Below the pieces are notes generated by a model, which did no database searches, was not told the origin of the DNA, and saw nothing but the letters and a program-made list of their open reading frames with translations. A program made the translations under genes and the position numbers. From assembly GCF_000311725.1 (NCBI RefSeq), contig NZ_HE978512.1:63380-127379 (forward strand): a DNA stretch of 64,000 bases, in the 5' to 3' direction. Below are positions 18,665 through 26,127 of this stretch, one piece after another (the stretch's first letter is position 1; every line of letters begins with the position of its first letter). The stretch comes from Robertmurraya massiliosenegalensis JC6. GTDB taxonomy: Bacteria > Bacillota > Bacilli > Bacillales > Cytobacillaceae.

Positions 18665-20242
18665 ATGAAGTTTAAATTGACTATATTATTAGCAGCAATT
18701 ATTCTCTTTCTAGCCGCTTGTTCTTCAGAGCAAGGCTCAAAAACAGAGAATATAGATCAAAAGGAAACAGAAAAAACAGAAAGTAAAGTAGAAGGTTTGA
18801 CCTCAACGAGTACTGAAACATTAACTGGAAACGAATTTGATCTAGTAGCAAAAGAAGTCTCCCACCCATTAAATAGTGAAGTAACTGTAACTGCCTGGAC
18901 TATTAACGGTTCTGTTCCAGGAGCACAAATACGAGTTAAAGAGGGAGAAAAGGTCAAAATCAATCTTAAAAATGAACTACCAGATCCAACCTCCATTCAC
19001 TGGCACGGGATTCCTGTACCGAATGAAATGGATGGCATACCAGGGGTAACTCAGAATGCAGTTCAACCTGGAGAAACTTTCACCTATGAATTTACAGCGA
19101 CGGTACCAGGTACCTATATGTACCATTCACATCAGGAAGCTGTGAGTCAGATGGATAAAGGACTATATGGTTCTTTTGTTGTTGAACCGAAAGAAAAAAC
19201 ATATGACCGGGATTACACGATTATGTTAGATGAATGGATGAGTAATCAAGCAGAATCTGAATCTATGGGCGAAAGTATGGATGAAATGGATGGAATGGAT
19301 CACAGCAATATGAGTGGTATGAATCAGGATAGTAGTTCTGAAACCGATGAACATGGTAGTGAGAGTATGGGACACGATATGTCTGGGTATGACATCTTTA
19401 CCATGAATGGAAAAAGTGGTGACGCAATTGAGCCTTTAAAAGTGAAAGAAGGTGAAACCGTTCGAATTCGTTTAGCCAATGTTGGATATATGTCGCACAA
19501 TATACACCTTCATGGTCATAAATTTAAAGTGGTAGCCGTTGATGGTCAAGAATTGAATGAACCGAAAGAAATTGAAGATGAGTTAATTACTATTGCTCCA
19601 GGTGAACGTTATGATATTGAATTTATAGCAAACAATCCTGGGGAATGGTATCTTGAGTGTCATGGTGATATGGAAGGGACAGAAGGCATGAAAGCATTGA
19701 TTCAATATGAAGGAAATAGTGATTCAGCAGATCAGTCTAATCAAAGTGAAAGTCTTCCAGTTTTCAATTTTGCAAATTATGGCGGTGCAGCAGCCGGCGA
19801 ATTTACTTTAGAACAAGAGTATGATATTGAGTACACGATGGATCTTAATGGAAACGATATGGACAATATTTGGTCAATCAATGGAAAGTCCTTTCCAGAT
19901 ATTGATGGCCTAACTGTAAAAGAAGGGGATTTAATCAAAGTAACATTAAAGAATAATTCTCCGGAAGGTGCCGACCACCCAATGCATTTACACGGACACT
20001 TCTTCCAAGTATTAAGTAAAAATGGAAAACCGTTAGAAGGTTCTCCAATCTTAAAGGACACGATTAATTTAAAATCAGGTGATGAATACGTAGTGACGTT
20101 TAAAGCCGATAACCCTGGTAATTGGTTATTCCACTGCCACGATTTGCACCATGCAACAGCAGGAATGGTAGACTTAATCAAATATGACGGTTTTGAACCG
20201 AACTTTACTCCTGATCCAAATGCTAATAATAAACCAGAGTAA
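18665..20242 (+). CDS. Multicopper oxidase lipoprotein (laccase/CueO type)
   Basis: This 525-residue surface-anchored oxidase has a signal peptide with lipobox LAAC (Cys19). Copper ligands are intact: HWHG and MYHSH in the first domain, HPMHLHGHFF and HCHDLHH with the axial Met (TAGM) in the last, plus an extra IHLHGHKF motif in the middle. A Met/His/Asp-rich insertion (about residues 200-235, MDEMDGMDHSNMSGM) resembles the Met-rich copper-binding loop of CueO, suggesting cuprous oxidase activity. The ribosome binding site GGAGG and ATG at 18665 are clear. Monocistronic with a strong terminator. Likely detoxifies Cu(I) or oxidises other metals or phenols outside the cell. Confidence 0.92.
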   Translation: MKFKLTILLAAIILFLAACSSEQGSKTENIDQKETEKTESKVEGLTSTSTETLTGNEFDLVAKEVSHPLNSEVTVTAWTINGSVPGAQIRVKEGEKVKINLKNELPDPTSIHWHGIPVPNEMDGIPGVTQNAVQPGETFTYEFTATVPGTYMYHSHQEAVSQMDKGLYGSFVVEPKEKTYDRDYTIMLDEWMSNQAESESMGESMDEMDGMDHSNMSGMNQDSSSETDEHGSESMGHDMSGYDIFTMNGKSGDAIEPLKVKEGETVRIRLANVGYMSHNIHLHGHKFKVVAVDGQELNEPKEIEDELITIAPGERYDIEFIANNPGEWYLECHGDMEGTEGMKALIQYEGNSDSADQSNQSESLPVFNFANYGGAAAGEFTLEQEYDIEYTMDLNGNDMDNIWSINGKSFPDIDGLTVKEGDLIKVTLKNNSPEGADHPMHLHGHFFQVLSKNGKPLEGSPILKDTINLKSGDEYVVTFKADNPGNWLFHCHDLHHATAGMVDLIKYDGFEPNFTPDPNANNKPE

Positions 20243-20244
20243 GT

Positions 20245-20281
20245 AAAAAAATGCGGTCATAAAACTTGACCGCATTTTTTT
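20245..20281. terminator. Strong terminator after the multicopper oxidase
   Basis: ATGCGGTCA pairs with TGACCGCAT, extended by an A tract on the left and a T tract on the right. It works for both strands. Confidence 0.9.
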
Positions 20282-20456
20282 CATAACTATTATGTCATTT
20301 ATTAAGGGCAGTACTTCAACTAGATTACAGTCTACATGTGCTAGAATTAGAAGAATAAGTATTTTATTCTGATGTTTAATTCACATCAACACAGGGTGTT
20401 AATACATTTATACAGGGTATTGAGCATATCTTTGCTCTTTAGTTAAATTGTCCTTC

Positions 20457-20663
20457 TTATACTCTTAAAACTAAATAATCCCCATTTTTCATTTTAACTA
20501 CATCTGCTTTCATAGCTTTTGCTATGTCTTGGACGATGGTTTTTTGTTCCTCTTCATCCAGCGCTAATAGAGTAAGTTGTTTTCCTCCTAACACTCGTTC
20601 TTTTTGTAACGTAACGAAGGCTAATATCTCGTAATTTGGTCTTTCTGTTGCTTCTCTCCCCAT
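20457..20663 (-). CDS. Small partner of the YIEGIA protein (capping-complex-subunit-like)
   Basis: This 68-residue soluble protein is encoded three bases after the YIEGIA-family gene stop, so the two are certainly co-transcribed. It has a compact alpha/beta make-up (ILAFVTLQKERVLGGKQLTLL, then a helix and KNGDYLVLRV). In annotated Bacillaceae genomes the gene after YIEGIA proteins is usually a small protein of this size called the capping complex subunit for YIEGIA; the identification rests on position and size. Function is unknown. Confidence 0.6.
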   Translation of the reverse strand: MGREATERPNYEILAFVTLQKERVLGGKQLTLLALDEEEQKTIVQDIAKAMKADVVKMKNGDYLVLRV

Positions 20664-20666
20664 TTC

Positions 20667-21578
20667 TTATTCCCTCCCCACTAAATTTGTATCCATTACA
20701 GCATGACTCTTTTTTACACTTTCAAGTAAAGGAGTGTTTTTAACAGCTTCAATTAACTTCTCTATATCCTTGATAATTGGGACGAGTGTGATAACAATTT
20801 TCCCTTCCCCATATTCTTTTCTTGTGAAATGATATCTCTTTACACCCAACGACCTTGTAGCTTCAAACAAAGCAGCCTGCCTTTGTCCGAAATTATCTAA
20901 TGCTACACGAAAATGTTCTTCATGAGGGGATATTACAACTGCCAAACCTTCATTTTGAAACAGTTTTGAAGCATTTTCAGAACCTAACAGATTTGATACA
21001 TAGATTCCATCCACAAAAAGTTCTGATTCTTTTATTTCAATATTTCCTTCTTTCACCTCAGCAATATCTCCAATTGTTTTTCCTTTTGAGAAACGTTTTA
21101 ATATGTAAAGAACAACGAAACCAACAATGGCACCAGAAAGAATATTGAACCAAGCCATGTTGCTATCGATAATTTGCATCGTTAGAGCCGTAACTAAGGA
21201 AACAATTAAAGAAAAATAATTCCTCGATTCAAATGTCTTTGCAATTCCATCAATATAAGCATCTCCACGGTATGCATATTCTGTGTTCTCAAGATCCTTT
21301 AAACTTTCTCTTTCAGACTTTCTAACGTCTCTAAATTGTTGAATTGCTAGAGTAAGAAAAGTAACAGCCGTAAAGTTTTTGGTCATAAGAGCTGGTATAG
21401 CAAATGCCCCCAATGAAGCTGCAACGAAACCCGTTACTAGGTGAAGCATATACCCATTTGGGTAGCTTGGATACTGTCTAAAATCTTCTTTAACCGTTAA
21501 TATACGAGCCAATGTTCCTATAATCGTTGCTGTTACAATTAAAGTAAGGTATTCGGTTGAGATCATTCCATCCTTCAT
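20667..21578 (-). CDS. YIEGIA-family membrane protein
   Basis: This 303-residue protein has four or five hydrophobic segments in the first 170 residues and a soluble C-terminal domain. The family motif appears as AYIDGIAKTFE (consensus YIEGIA), with preceding YAYRGD. The family is found in spore-forming Firmicutes and linked to sporulation or the spore envelope, but its biochemical role is not known. The start at 21578 is favoured because TGGAGTG lies just upstream; an ATG eight codons earlier has no clear binding site. It forms an operon with the 68-residue gene downstream. Confidence 0.75.
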   Translation of the reverse strand: MKDGMISTEYLTLIVTATIIGTLARILTVKEDFRQYPSYPNGYMLHLVTGFVAASLGAFAIPALMTKNFTAVTFLTLAIQQFRDVRKSERESLKDLENTEYAYRGDAYIDGIAKTFESRNYFSLIVSLVTALTMQIIDSNMAWFNILSGAIVGFVVLYILKRFSKGKTIGDIAEVKEGNIEIKESELFVDGIYVSNLLGSENASKLFQNEGLAVVISPHEEHFRVALDNFGQRQAALFEATRSLGVKRYHFTRKEYGEGKIVITLVPIIKDIEKLIEAVKNTPLLESVKKSHAVMDTNLVGRE

Positions 21579-21765
21579 AATTTCACTCCATTTTTTATTC
21601 ATTCTGTATTATTTGTTATTGCTCTAAAAATAATAATTCGAAATAACAGCAGGCAGGATTATATAAAGACTACCTTCAAAATCTTAATATAAATTCAACC
21701 TATTTTTGAGTTATAAAAAAACTTTCAATAACAAACAATATCATATAGAAAGGAGATGAGTGATA

Positions 21766-21927
21766 GTGAATAAAAATGACCTTCAAGAGTGTATAACCGA
21801 GTGTGAAAGTGCATTAACACATTTGAATAGAGCCATGAGCAAAGCCCACGCTGGGTCTAAAGAGAGAATGCAACATGCTGCAAAAGATTTAGAAGAATGT
21901 ATCTCAGAATGCCGAAGCTTACTATAG
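21766..21927 (+). CDS. 53-residue protein with two CxxxC pairs
   Basis: The sequence opens VNKNDLQECITEC and ends DLEECISECRSLL, so a CxxxC pair sits near each end of a predicted helical hairpin with a His/Met-containing middle (THLNRAMSKAHAGSKERMQHAA). AAAGGAGATGA lies upstream; the start is a GTG at 21766 (or a GTG two codons earlier). A terminator follows. It is convergent with the Cys-rich four-helix protein and its CxxxC spacing is similar to that protein, so it may bind copper or act as a small metallochaperone. This is inference; I do not recognise a named family. Confidence 0.65.
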   Translation: MNKNDLQECITECESALTHLNRAMSKAHAGSKERMQHAAKDLEECISECRSLL

Positions 21928-21945
21928 TTTATAAGTTGCCTGAAA

Positions 21946-21967
21946 AACCCCTCTATAAGGAGGGGTT
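21946..21967. terminator. Bidirectional terminator between convergent Cys-rich genes
   Basis: AACCCCTC pairs with GAGGGGTT (8 bp) with A/T tracts on both sides. It serves the 53-residue gene and the facing four-helix gene. Confidence 0.8.
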
Positions 21968-21974
21968 AAAATAA

Positions 21975-22319
21975 TTAAGAAGCCATATTTCTACAAGCCT
22001 CTGCACACTCACGACAGATTTTAGCACATTCTTGACAATGCGCGTCTTGGAACTTCTCACAATCCATCGCACAGGCTTCACAAATATCTGCACAAAGCTG
22101 ACAAAGTTGATTTGCATATGTACTATTGCGAGCCATGTAAGCAACTGATTGTAGACAAATTTCAGCGCAATCATTTAGCATTTGAAGACATTTTATTCTT
22201 GCTTGTACATCTGGTTCTTGTAAGCAAGCAGTTGTACATTCTTCGCAAGCCCTAGCACATTTTACACAAATTTCAATACATTGATCCATATCTTTTGGTG
22301 AAACAGAGAGAACACCCAT
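21975..22319 (-). CDS. Cys-rich four-helix bundle copper-binding protein (Csp/YhjQ-like)
   Basis: This 114-residue protein has a regular run of CxxxC, CxxC and related motifs: CIEICVKCARACEECTTAC, CLQMLNDCAEIC, CQLCADICEACAMDC and CAKICRECAEAC. The pattern places many cysteines inside a four-helix bundle, as in the Csp copper storage proteins and B. subtilis YhjQ (DUF326). No signal peptide is present, so it would be cytosolic (Csp3-like). The start at 22319 is chosen because TTTGGAGG lies nine bases upstream. Storage of Cu(I) is known for the family; here it fits the nearby multicopper oxidase. Confidence 0.88.
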   Translation of the reverse strand: MGVLSVSPKDMDQCIEICVKCARACEECTTACLQEPDVQARIKCLQMLNDCAEICLQSVAYMARNSTYANQLCQLCADICEACAMDCEKFQDAHCQECAKICRECAEACRNMAS

Positions 22320-22421
22320 GTTAAAAAACCTCCAAATAGTTTTGTCTAAGTTATTATTTTCCATTTGCTATTTCTTATACATAAGATTTTCTTACTAATG
22401 GTTATTATTACTGAACAAAAA

Positions 22422-22444
22422 AAATCCTGTACTATACAGGATTT
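22422..22444 (-). terminator. Terminator of the second propeller gene
   Basis: AAATCCTGTA pairs perfectly with TACAGGATTT; the minus strand continues with TTTTT. Confidence 0.88.
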
Positions 22445-22478
22445 CGGAAAAAACAATATTCAAACTTCAAAAAAACAT

Positions 22479-23459
22479 CTACATTGAAAAATTTATTTCA
22501 TGAGGAGTTTCCCCAAGTCTAATCTTTTTAATCACTTCAAAACTATTATCATCAACTACCGTTAAGTCATTGGAATCTTTATTTGTTACATAAAGTTTAT
22601 CTGCACCAGGTACATAAGATACGTGGTTAGCTGTCTCTCCCGTTACAACTTTTTTAATAATTTCATAGTTTTCAAGATTTATTTTAACAAGATCATTGGA
22701 ACTCCGATTGGATGCATATAAAAACTTCCCATCTGGTGAAAGCTCTAAGCCGTGTGTTCCATCTCCAGCTTTAATTGTTTTAATTTCTTTCTGCAGAATA
22801 ATATCGACAACCGAAATCGTTCCATCAGTAACATTGGCAGTGAATAAATATTTATCGTCCTTTGATGGTTCTAATTCATTCGGCGTAGTACCAACAGGAA
22901 TCGTTGCAATAATCTCCATCTTCTTCGTATCTATTAAAGAAATATCGTTTGACATAACATTCGATACATATGCAAGACTGCCATCATTACTAAAATCAAT
23001 ATGAGCTGGGCTTTTTGATGTAGATTTAATTTCTTTGATGACTTCCTCACTTTCTGTATCTACCACTTTAATATAATTATATTGTTCTCCTTCCTTTAAA
23101 TCACCGCTTGCTAGGTATAGGTAACGTCCATCTGGAGTAATGTCGATTCCATGGAGATTTACTCCAGTATCGATTGTATTTTTAATTTTTCCGGAATCAG
23201 CATTGATAATAAATAGCTCTCCTTTGTCATAATTGCCAGCATAAACTTTCTTCCCATCAATACTTACTTCAATACCATCTGACAGCTGGCTATCCACTTT
23301 TAATGTCCTAATGACTTCATCCTTCTTAGTATCAACAACCGATATTGTCCCCTCATCAGCATTAGGTATATATGCTAAGGAGGCTCTTCCTTTGTCAGTA
23401 ATATAAATAATTGCCGCTATCAGAAATACAGCAATTAGTATGATTCCTACCTTCTTCAT
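22479..23459 (-). CDS. Membrane-anchored YVTN beta-propeller protein
   Basis: This 326-residue extracytoplasmic protein has an uncleaved N-terminal anchor or signal (about residues 4-22, GIILIAVFLIAAIIYIT). Seven YVTN/YncE-type blades follow, for example ISVVDTKKDEVIRTLKV, LHGIDITPDGRYLYLASG and AHIDFSNDGSLAYVSN. It lacks the His-rich loop and lipobox of the other propeller in this window (14968-16116). It follows, by 16 bases, a gene for a membrane-anchored protein of unknown function, and the two form an operon. No catalytic residues are recognisable; a binding or sensing role is likely. Confidence 0.8.
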   Translation of the reverse strand: MKKVGIILIAVFLIAAIIYITDKGRASLAYIPNADEGTISVVDTKKDEVIRTLKVDSQLSDGIEVSIDGKKVYAGNYDKGELFIINADSGKIKNTIDTGVNLHGIDITPDGRYLYLASGDLKEGEQYNYIKVVDTESEEVIKEIKSTSKSPAHIDFSNDGSLAYVSNVMSNDISLIDTKKMEIIATIPVGTTPNELEPSKDDKYLFTANVTDGTISVVDIILQKEIKTIKAGDGTHGLELSPDGKFLYASNRSSNDLVKINLENYEIIKKVVTGETANHVSYVPGADKLYVTNKDSNDLTVVDDNSFEVIKKIRLGETPHEINFSM

Positions 23460-23475
23460 ATTCTTGCTACTCCTC

Positions 23476-24015
23476 TCACTGATCTGTTTGAGTAATTAAT
23501 GCTATATCATTTTTTTCCCAGATAAACTCTCTTGATGAAACGTTTTCAATATTATCTAATTTTAAAGTTATATTTTCATCCAAAACCTCTCCGCTCCAAC
23601 TTAAATAGCCCACCATATGATGTGAGTCTTCATTAGCTAAATCCCACTCAAATGTTCCCGAAGGATTTTCACTTGATTGAAAAGAAAGTTTTGCAAGTTG
23701 TTCTATTTTATATTGAAGTAAATCACCGGAATGTGTATTAAAAACAATTTCAAAAAAGAGCTGTTTCGAAGAACTTTTTTCAGGTATTAGTGTTGCTTGA
23801 ATAGCAAGTGTTCCTTGGCTGTCAGTTCTTTGAAATGAAGGTTCAATTCCTTCATCTTCTTCCTTGTTATTTGAAGCTCCGCTTTCGACTTGTTCCGCAA
23901 TGGTATCCTCCTCAACAACTTTTTCCGTAACACTTAACTGGCCAATATAAAACCAGCCTATAAACAAGACAATAATCGCTGCTCCTACAATCATTGATAT
24001 TTTCTTCCCGTCCAT
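23476..24015 (-). CDS. Membrane-anchored extracytoplasmic protein of unknown function
   Basis: This 179-residue protein has one N-terminal transmembrane segment (about 8-27, VGAAIIVLFIGWFYIGQL), an acidic spacer (about 33-60) and a beta-rich domain (about 65-175). The latter contains FFEIVFNTHSGDL and GYLSWSGEVLDENITLKL. The GGGGGAT binding site precedes the ATG at 24015. It is the first gene of a two-gene operon with the second propeller. I do not recognise a family; an immunoglobulin- or cupredoxin-like fold is possible from strand pattern alone. Confidence 0.6.
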   Translation of the reverse strand: MDGKKISMIVGAAIIVLFIGWFYIGQLSVTEKVVEEDTIAEQVESGASNNKEEDEGIEPSFQRTDSQGTLAIQATLIPEKSSSKQLFFEIVFNTHSGDLLQYKIEQLAKLSFQSSENPSGTFEWDLANEDSHHMVGYLSWSGEVLDENITLKLDNIENVSSREFIWEKNDIALITQTDQ

Positions 24016-24172
24016 ACTATATCCCCCACTCTTGCTTTAATCTAACAAGTTTATAATCGCAAGAATGTGTGCAGATTTGGTTGAGATTTGATGTCTATTT
24101 GCAGAAAAAATTGCATTATGTTATCTCTATAATTAATAAGCCCCTTCTAAATTAGCATTAAATAAGAGCGAA

Positions 24173-24321
24173 AAGGATAGTATAGGAAAATAGATTCCCT
24201 CACTATCCTTGCATTTTACATTAATTTTTAAAAAATAAAATATAGTCTACTGTGTTGTACAAATAATATAAATAAGAAAAGGATAGTGGAGTGAGCTGAA
24301 CTCTTTACTATCCTTCTTTTT
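24173..24321. repeat. Two similar hairpins with identical 9-bp arms
   Basis: AAGGATAGT and ACTATCCTT form one hairpin at 24173-24210 and a second at 24279-24315, the latter followed by CTTTTT. Loops differ. On both strands the arms run into A/T tracts, so they could be terminators, but no gene ends here on the plus strand and the next minus-strand transcript ends earlier. They lie in the gene-free stretch between the operon at 22479-24015 and ssrA. Confidence 0.65.
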
Positions 24322-24349
24322 AATATAATTATATCTCTTAATAATCTAA

Positions 24350-24396
24350 TTGAAGCATATTTTTGCCAAGAGTTTATTGAAGCATTTCCTTGCCAA
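24350..24396. repeat. 27-nt-spaced direct repeat downstream of ssrA
   Basis: TTGAAGCATATTTTTGCCAA (24350-24369) and TTGAAGCATTTCCTTGCCAA (24377-24396) match at 17 of 20 positions. The second ends in a small inverted repeat TTGCCaaaacGGCAA. No function is evident. Confidence 0.6.
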
Positions 24397-24432
24397 AACG
24401 GCAAAATTATGGTTTAAGTCACACAAGCGCAC

Positions 24433-24459
24433 AAAAACCACCAAATATGTATTTGGTGG
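24433..24459 (-). terminator. ssrA terminator overlapping the tmRNA 3' end
   Basis: On the minus strand CCACCAAATA pairs with TATTTGGTGG across a 2-base loop, then TTTTTGTG. The 5' arm begins with the CCACCA end of mature tmRNA, so processing must remove the terminator half-stem. Confidence 0.85.
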
Positions 24460-25088
24460 AGACGGTGGGACGTGCTATTCCATGCTTTCGTCATGGCACT
24501 GACTATATCTTGAACCTGACATGTATCAGGTCCTTCGGCGTATTATGCGAACCGTAATTTTTATCTGATTCCAGATAGGAATTCGCATCCTAGTACTACC
24601 AAGATGGCAGCCTATAAGTCGATACACGGCTGTTGGATTGCTCCACATACCGCTCGGCATTGCCCTATCGTTTTTCACGACTTAGGTTTCACCGATAAAG
24701 CCGAATTTTCACTTATGCGTTACCACATAAGGCGACTATGAACTAATCGAACCCACGTCCAAAGATATCGGCACTTAAGCTTCTACGAGTGTAGTCGACA
24801 TATTCGTGTTTCGCTGAGCCATCTGCCTATCGACAGGCGCCCGGTCAGCTAGTCTGGTTATGCTCTTCCTTTTCCCTCAGACGGTGAGATCCGGCGTAGC
24901 CCACTATCGTTGAGTCCCTTACCCTACCACATGGGCGATGGAGGGAGGAACCGCTATGCGCTAATTAAGCAGCAAAAGCGAAGTTGTTTTGTTGTTTGCC
25001 AGTTATAGGCGTTGACGTTGGTACGCGGCCGATCCCCGCGACTCGCAACCTAAGCTCGAACTACCCCTGTCGAATCCGTAGCGTCCCC
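24454..25088 (-). ncRNA. ssrA: tmRNA gene split by an intron (exons 24746-25088 and 24454-24470)
   Basis: tmRNA rescues stalled ribosomes with SmpB. The 5' end GGGGACG (from 25088) pairs with CGUCUCC just before the encoded CCACCA end (24454-24459) to form the acceptor stem. The tag reading frame is at 24965-25000: GGC AAA CAA CAA AAC AAC TTC GCT TTT GCT GCT TAA, giving GKQQNNFAFAA after the tRNA-borne Ala. The T-arm (GUGGGUUCGAU / UCCCAC) is interrupted after UUCGAU by a 275-nt insert; joining the exons restores the normal UUCGAUU loop and a mature RNA of 360 nt. smpB is directly upstream on the same strand. Confidence 0.96.
24471..24745 (-). ncRNA. Group I intron in the tmRNA T-loop
   Basis: The 5' exon ends in U (UUCGAU) and the intron ends in G (GCACG), as group I introns require. 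P1 can form between exon CGAU plus intron U and the internal guide AGUCG a few bases into the intron, placing a U-G pair at the splice site. P2 is CUUAUG/CAUAAG. UCGGC...GCCGA and UAUCG...CGAUA give P4-P6-like helices. The S element AGAUAUAGUC (24501-24510) pairs with GACUUAUA (24613-24620) to form P7 with one bulged base. P9 is CCAUG/CAUGG. No endonuclease gene fits in 275 nt. Splicing is expected to be autocatalytic; not tested. Confidence 0.9.
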
Positions 25089-25315
25089 ATGTTAGAAAAG
25101 CGGAAGGCTCCTGTTTATCGGCGACAAGCATAAGACGAGCCGGCTTGAAGGTTGTTCTTTAACCTTCGGGACGGATTGGCTTATGACCTCGAGCCGATGG
25201 TGCCTGCAGCTAGACATCAAATGTCTGTTCATGGTATTTCACACAAACAAGACTATGGAATGAAACGGAATGCTCGAAATAGATGAGCTATCAGTTTGCG
25301 TCACTCTTGGTGACA
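25089..25315 (-). other. Structured 5' leader of the ssrA transcript
   Basis: Between the probable promoter and the mature tmRNA 5' end lie about 220 nt without a gene but with several helices. These are GTCAC/GTGAC (25301-25315), AGACAT/ATGTCT (25212-25226), a long-range ATCGGC/GCCGAT (25193-25198 with 25117-25122), CATAAG/CTTATG (25180-25185 with 25129-25134) and GAAGGTT/AACCTTC (25147-25167). GGCTCG occurs twice and can pair alternatively with GAGCC near the 3' side. It would be removed by RNase P. No known riboswitch class is recognised. Confidence 0.55.
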
Positions 25316-25321
25316 TTTATT

Positions 25322-25349
25322 ATTATATCACAAATAGACCGTGAATCAA
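25322..25349 (-). promoter_or_regulatory. Sigma-A promoter of ssrA
   Basis: On the minus strand TTGATT (25344-25349) and a perfect TATAAT (25322-25327) are 16 bases apart, in the gap between smpB and ssrA. It allows tmRNA to be transcribed independently of smpB. Confidence 0.75.
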
Positions 25350-25383
25350 TTGTAAGGTTCTGTAAAAAATGTTTAGCCTATCC

Positions 25384-25851
25384 TTACATCTTCTGTCTAT
25401 CGCGGAAAGCACGCTCAATATCACGTTTGGCTTCCTTTTTCTTCAGATCTTCACGTTTATCATACTTTTTCTTACCTTTAGCAAGACCAATCAATACTTT
25501 CGCAAAACCATTTTTTAAGTAAAGTTTAACAGGAACGATCGAATAACCATCTTGCTTCGTTTCTCCAATCAACTTGTCAATTTCCTTTTTATGGAGGAGT
25601 AGCTTTCGCGTGCGCAGTGGATCATGATTATAACGATTTCCTTGCTCGTACGGACTGACATGCATTCCTATTAAAAACATTTCACCGTTCATGATTTGTG
25701 CATAAGAATCCTTTAAATTCACTCTTCCAGCACGAATGGCCTTAATCTCTGTCCCTTGTAAAACGAGTCCTGCTTCAAACGTCTCCTCAATAAAATAATC
25801 GTGGTACGCTTTTTTATTTTGGGCAATAACCTTACCAGCGCCTTTAGGCAT
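25384..25851 (-). CDS. smpB: SsrA-binding protein
   Basis: This 155-residue RNA-binding protein carries alanyl-tmRNA into stalled ribosomes. Diagnostic stretches are [37 protein letters not shown] and LLLHKKEID, and the basic C-terminal tail ([13 protein letters not shown]) that enters the mRNA channel. The start at 25851 is chosen because GGGGGAAG lies just upstream and the length then matches the family. It lies between rnr and ssrA, as in other Bacillaceae. RNase R upstream degrades mRNAs released by the same rescue pathway. Confidence 0.97.
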   Translation of the reverse strand: MPKGAGKVIAQNKKAYHDYFIEETFEAGLVLQGTEIKAIRAGRVNLKDSYAQIMNGEMFLIGMHVSPYEQGNRYNHDPLRTRKLLLHKKEIDKLIGETKQDGYSIVPVKLYLKNGFAKVLIGLAKGKKKYDKREDLKKKEAKRDIERAFRDRQKM

Positions 25852-25950
25852 ATGACTTCCCCCTAACATACTGCTCTTTATTTTAACAAAAAAAAGACGC
25901 AGCCTCAAATGCAATGCTGAAAAATGGGATTTGCTAAATTTTATGCTTTG

Positions 25951-26086
25951 ACCGATATATTTTATTTTGGACCGATATCCACTTTATAGGTTCGCCGATA
26001 TATTTAGATTTTCGCCGATATATTCAAAAAATCGCCGATAAATCATGTTTTTCGCCGATATATTCAAAAAATCGCCGATATCCACC
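25951..26086. repeat. Seven-unit array of CGCCGATAT(A) repeats, about 20-nt period
   Basis: CCGATAT cores start at about 25952, 25972, 25995, 26015, 26035, 26055 and 26075, i.e. steps of 20 with one of 23. The left two units have ACCGATAT instead of CGCCGATAT; the spacers vary and are AT-rich. The array lies between smpB and the rnr stop codon. The same repeat, on the opposite strand, occurs at 43279-43395. No gene is present. Confidence 0.85.
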
Positions 26087-26127
26087 AAACCAACTGTAAA
26101 AGGAGCCAATTCAATGGCTCCTTCCTC

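Noticed and set aside
20900-21148. 82-residue plus-strand open frame
   Set aside because: It lies fully antisense within the YIEGIA gene, with no start signal.
24454-25088. 23S or other rRNA/tRNA remnant
   Set aside because: The tag frame, CCACCA end, 5'-3' acceptor pairing and smpB neighbour identify a tmRNA gene; the insert is intronic.
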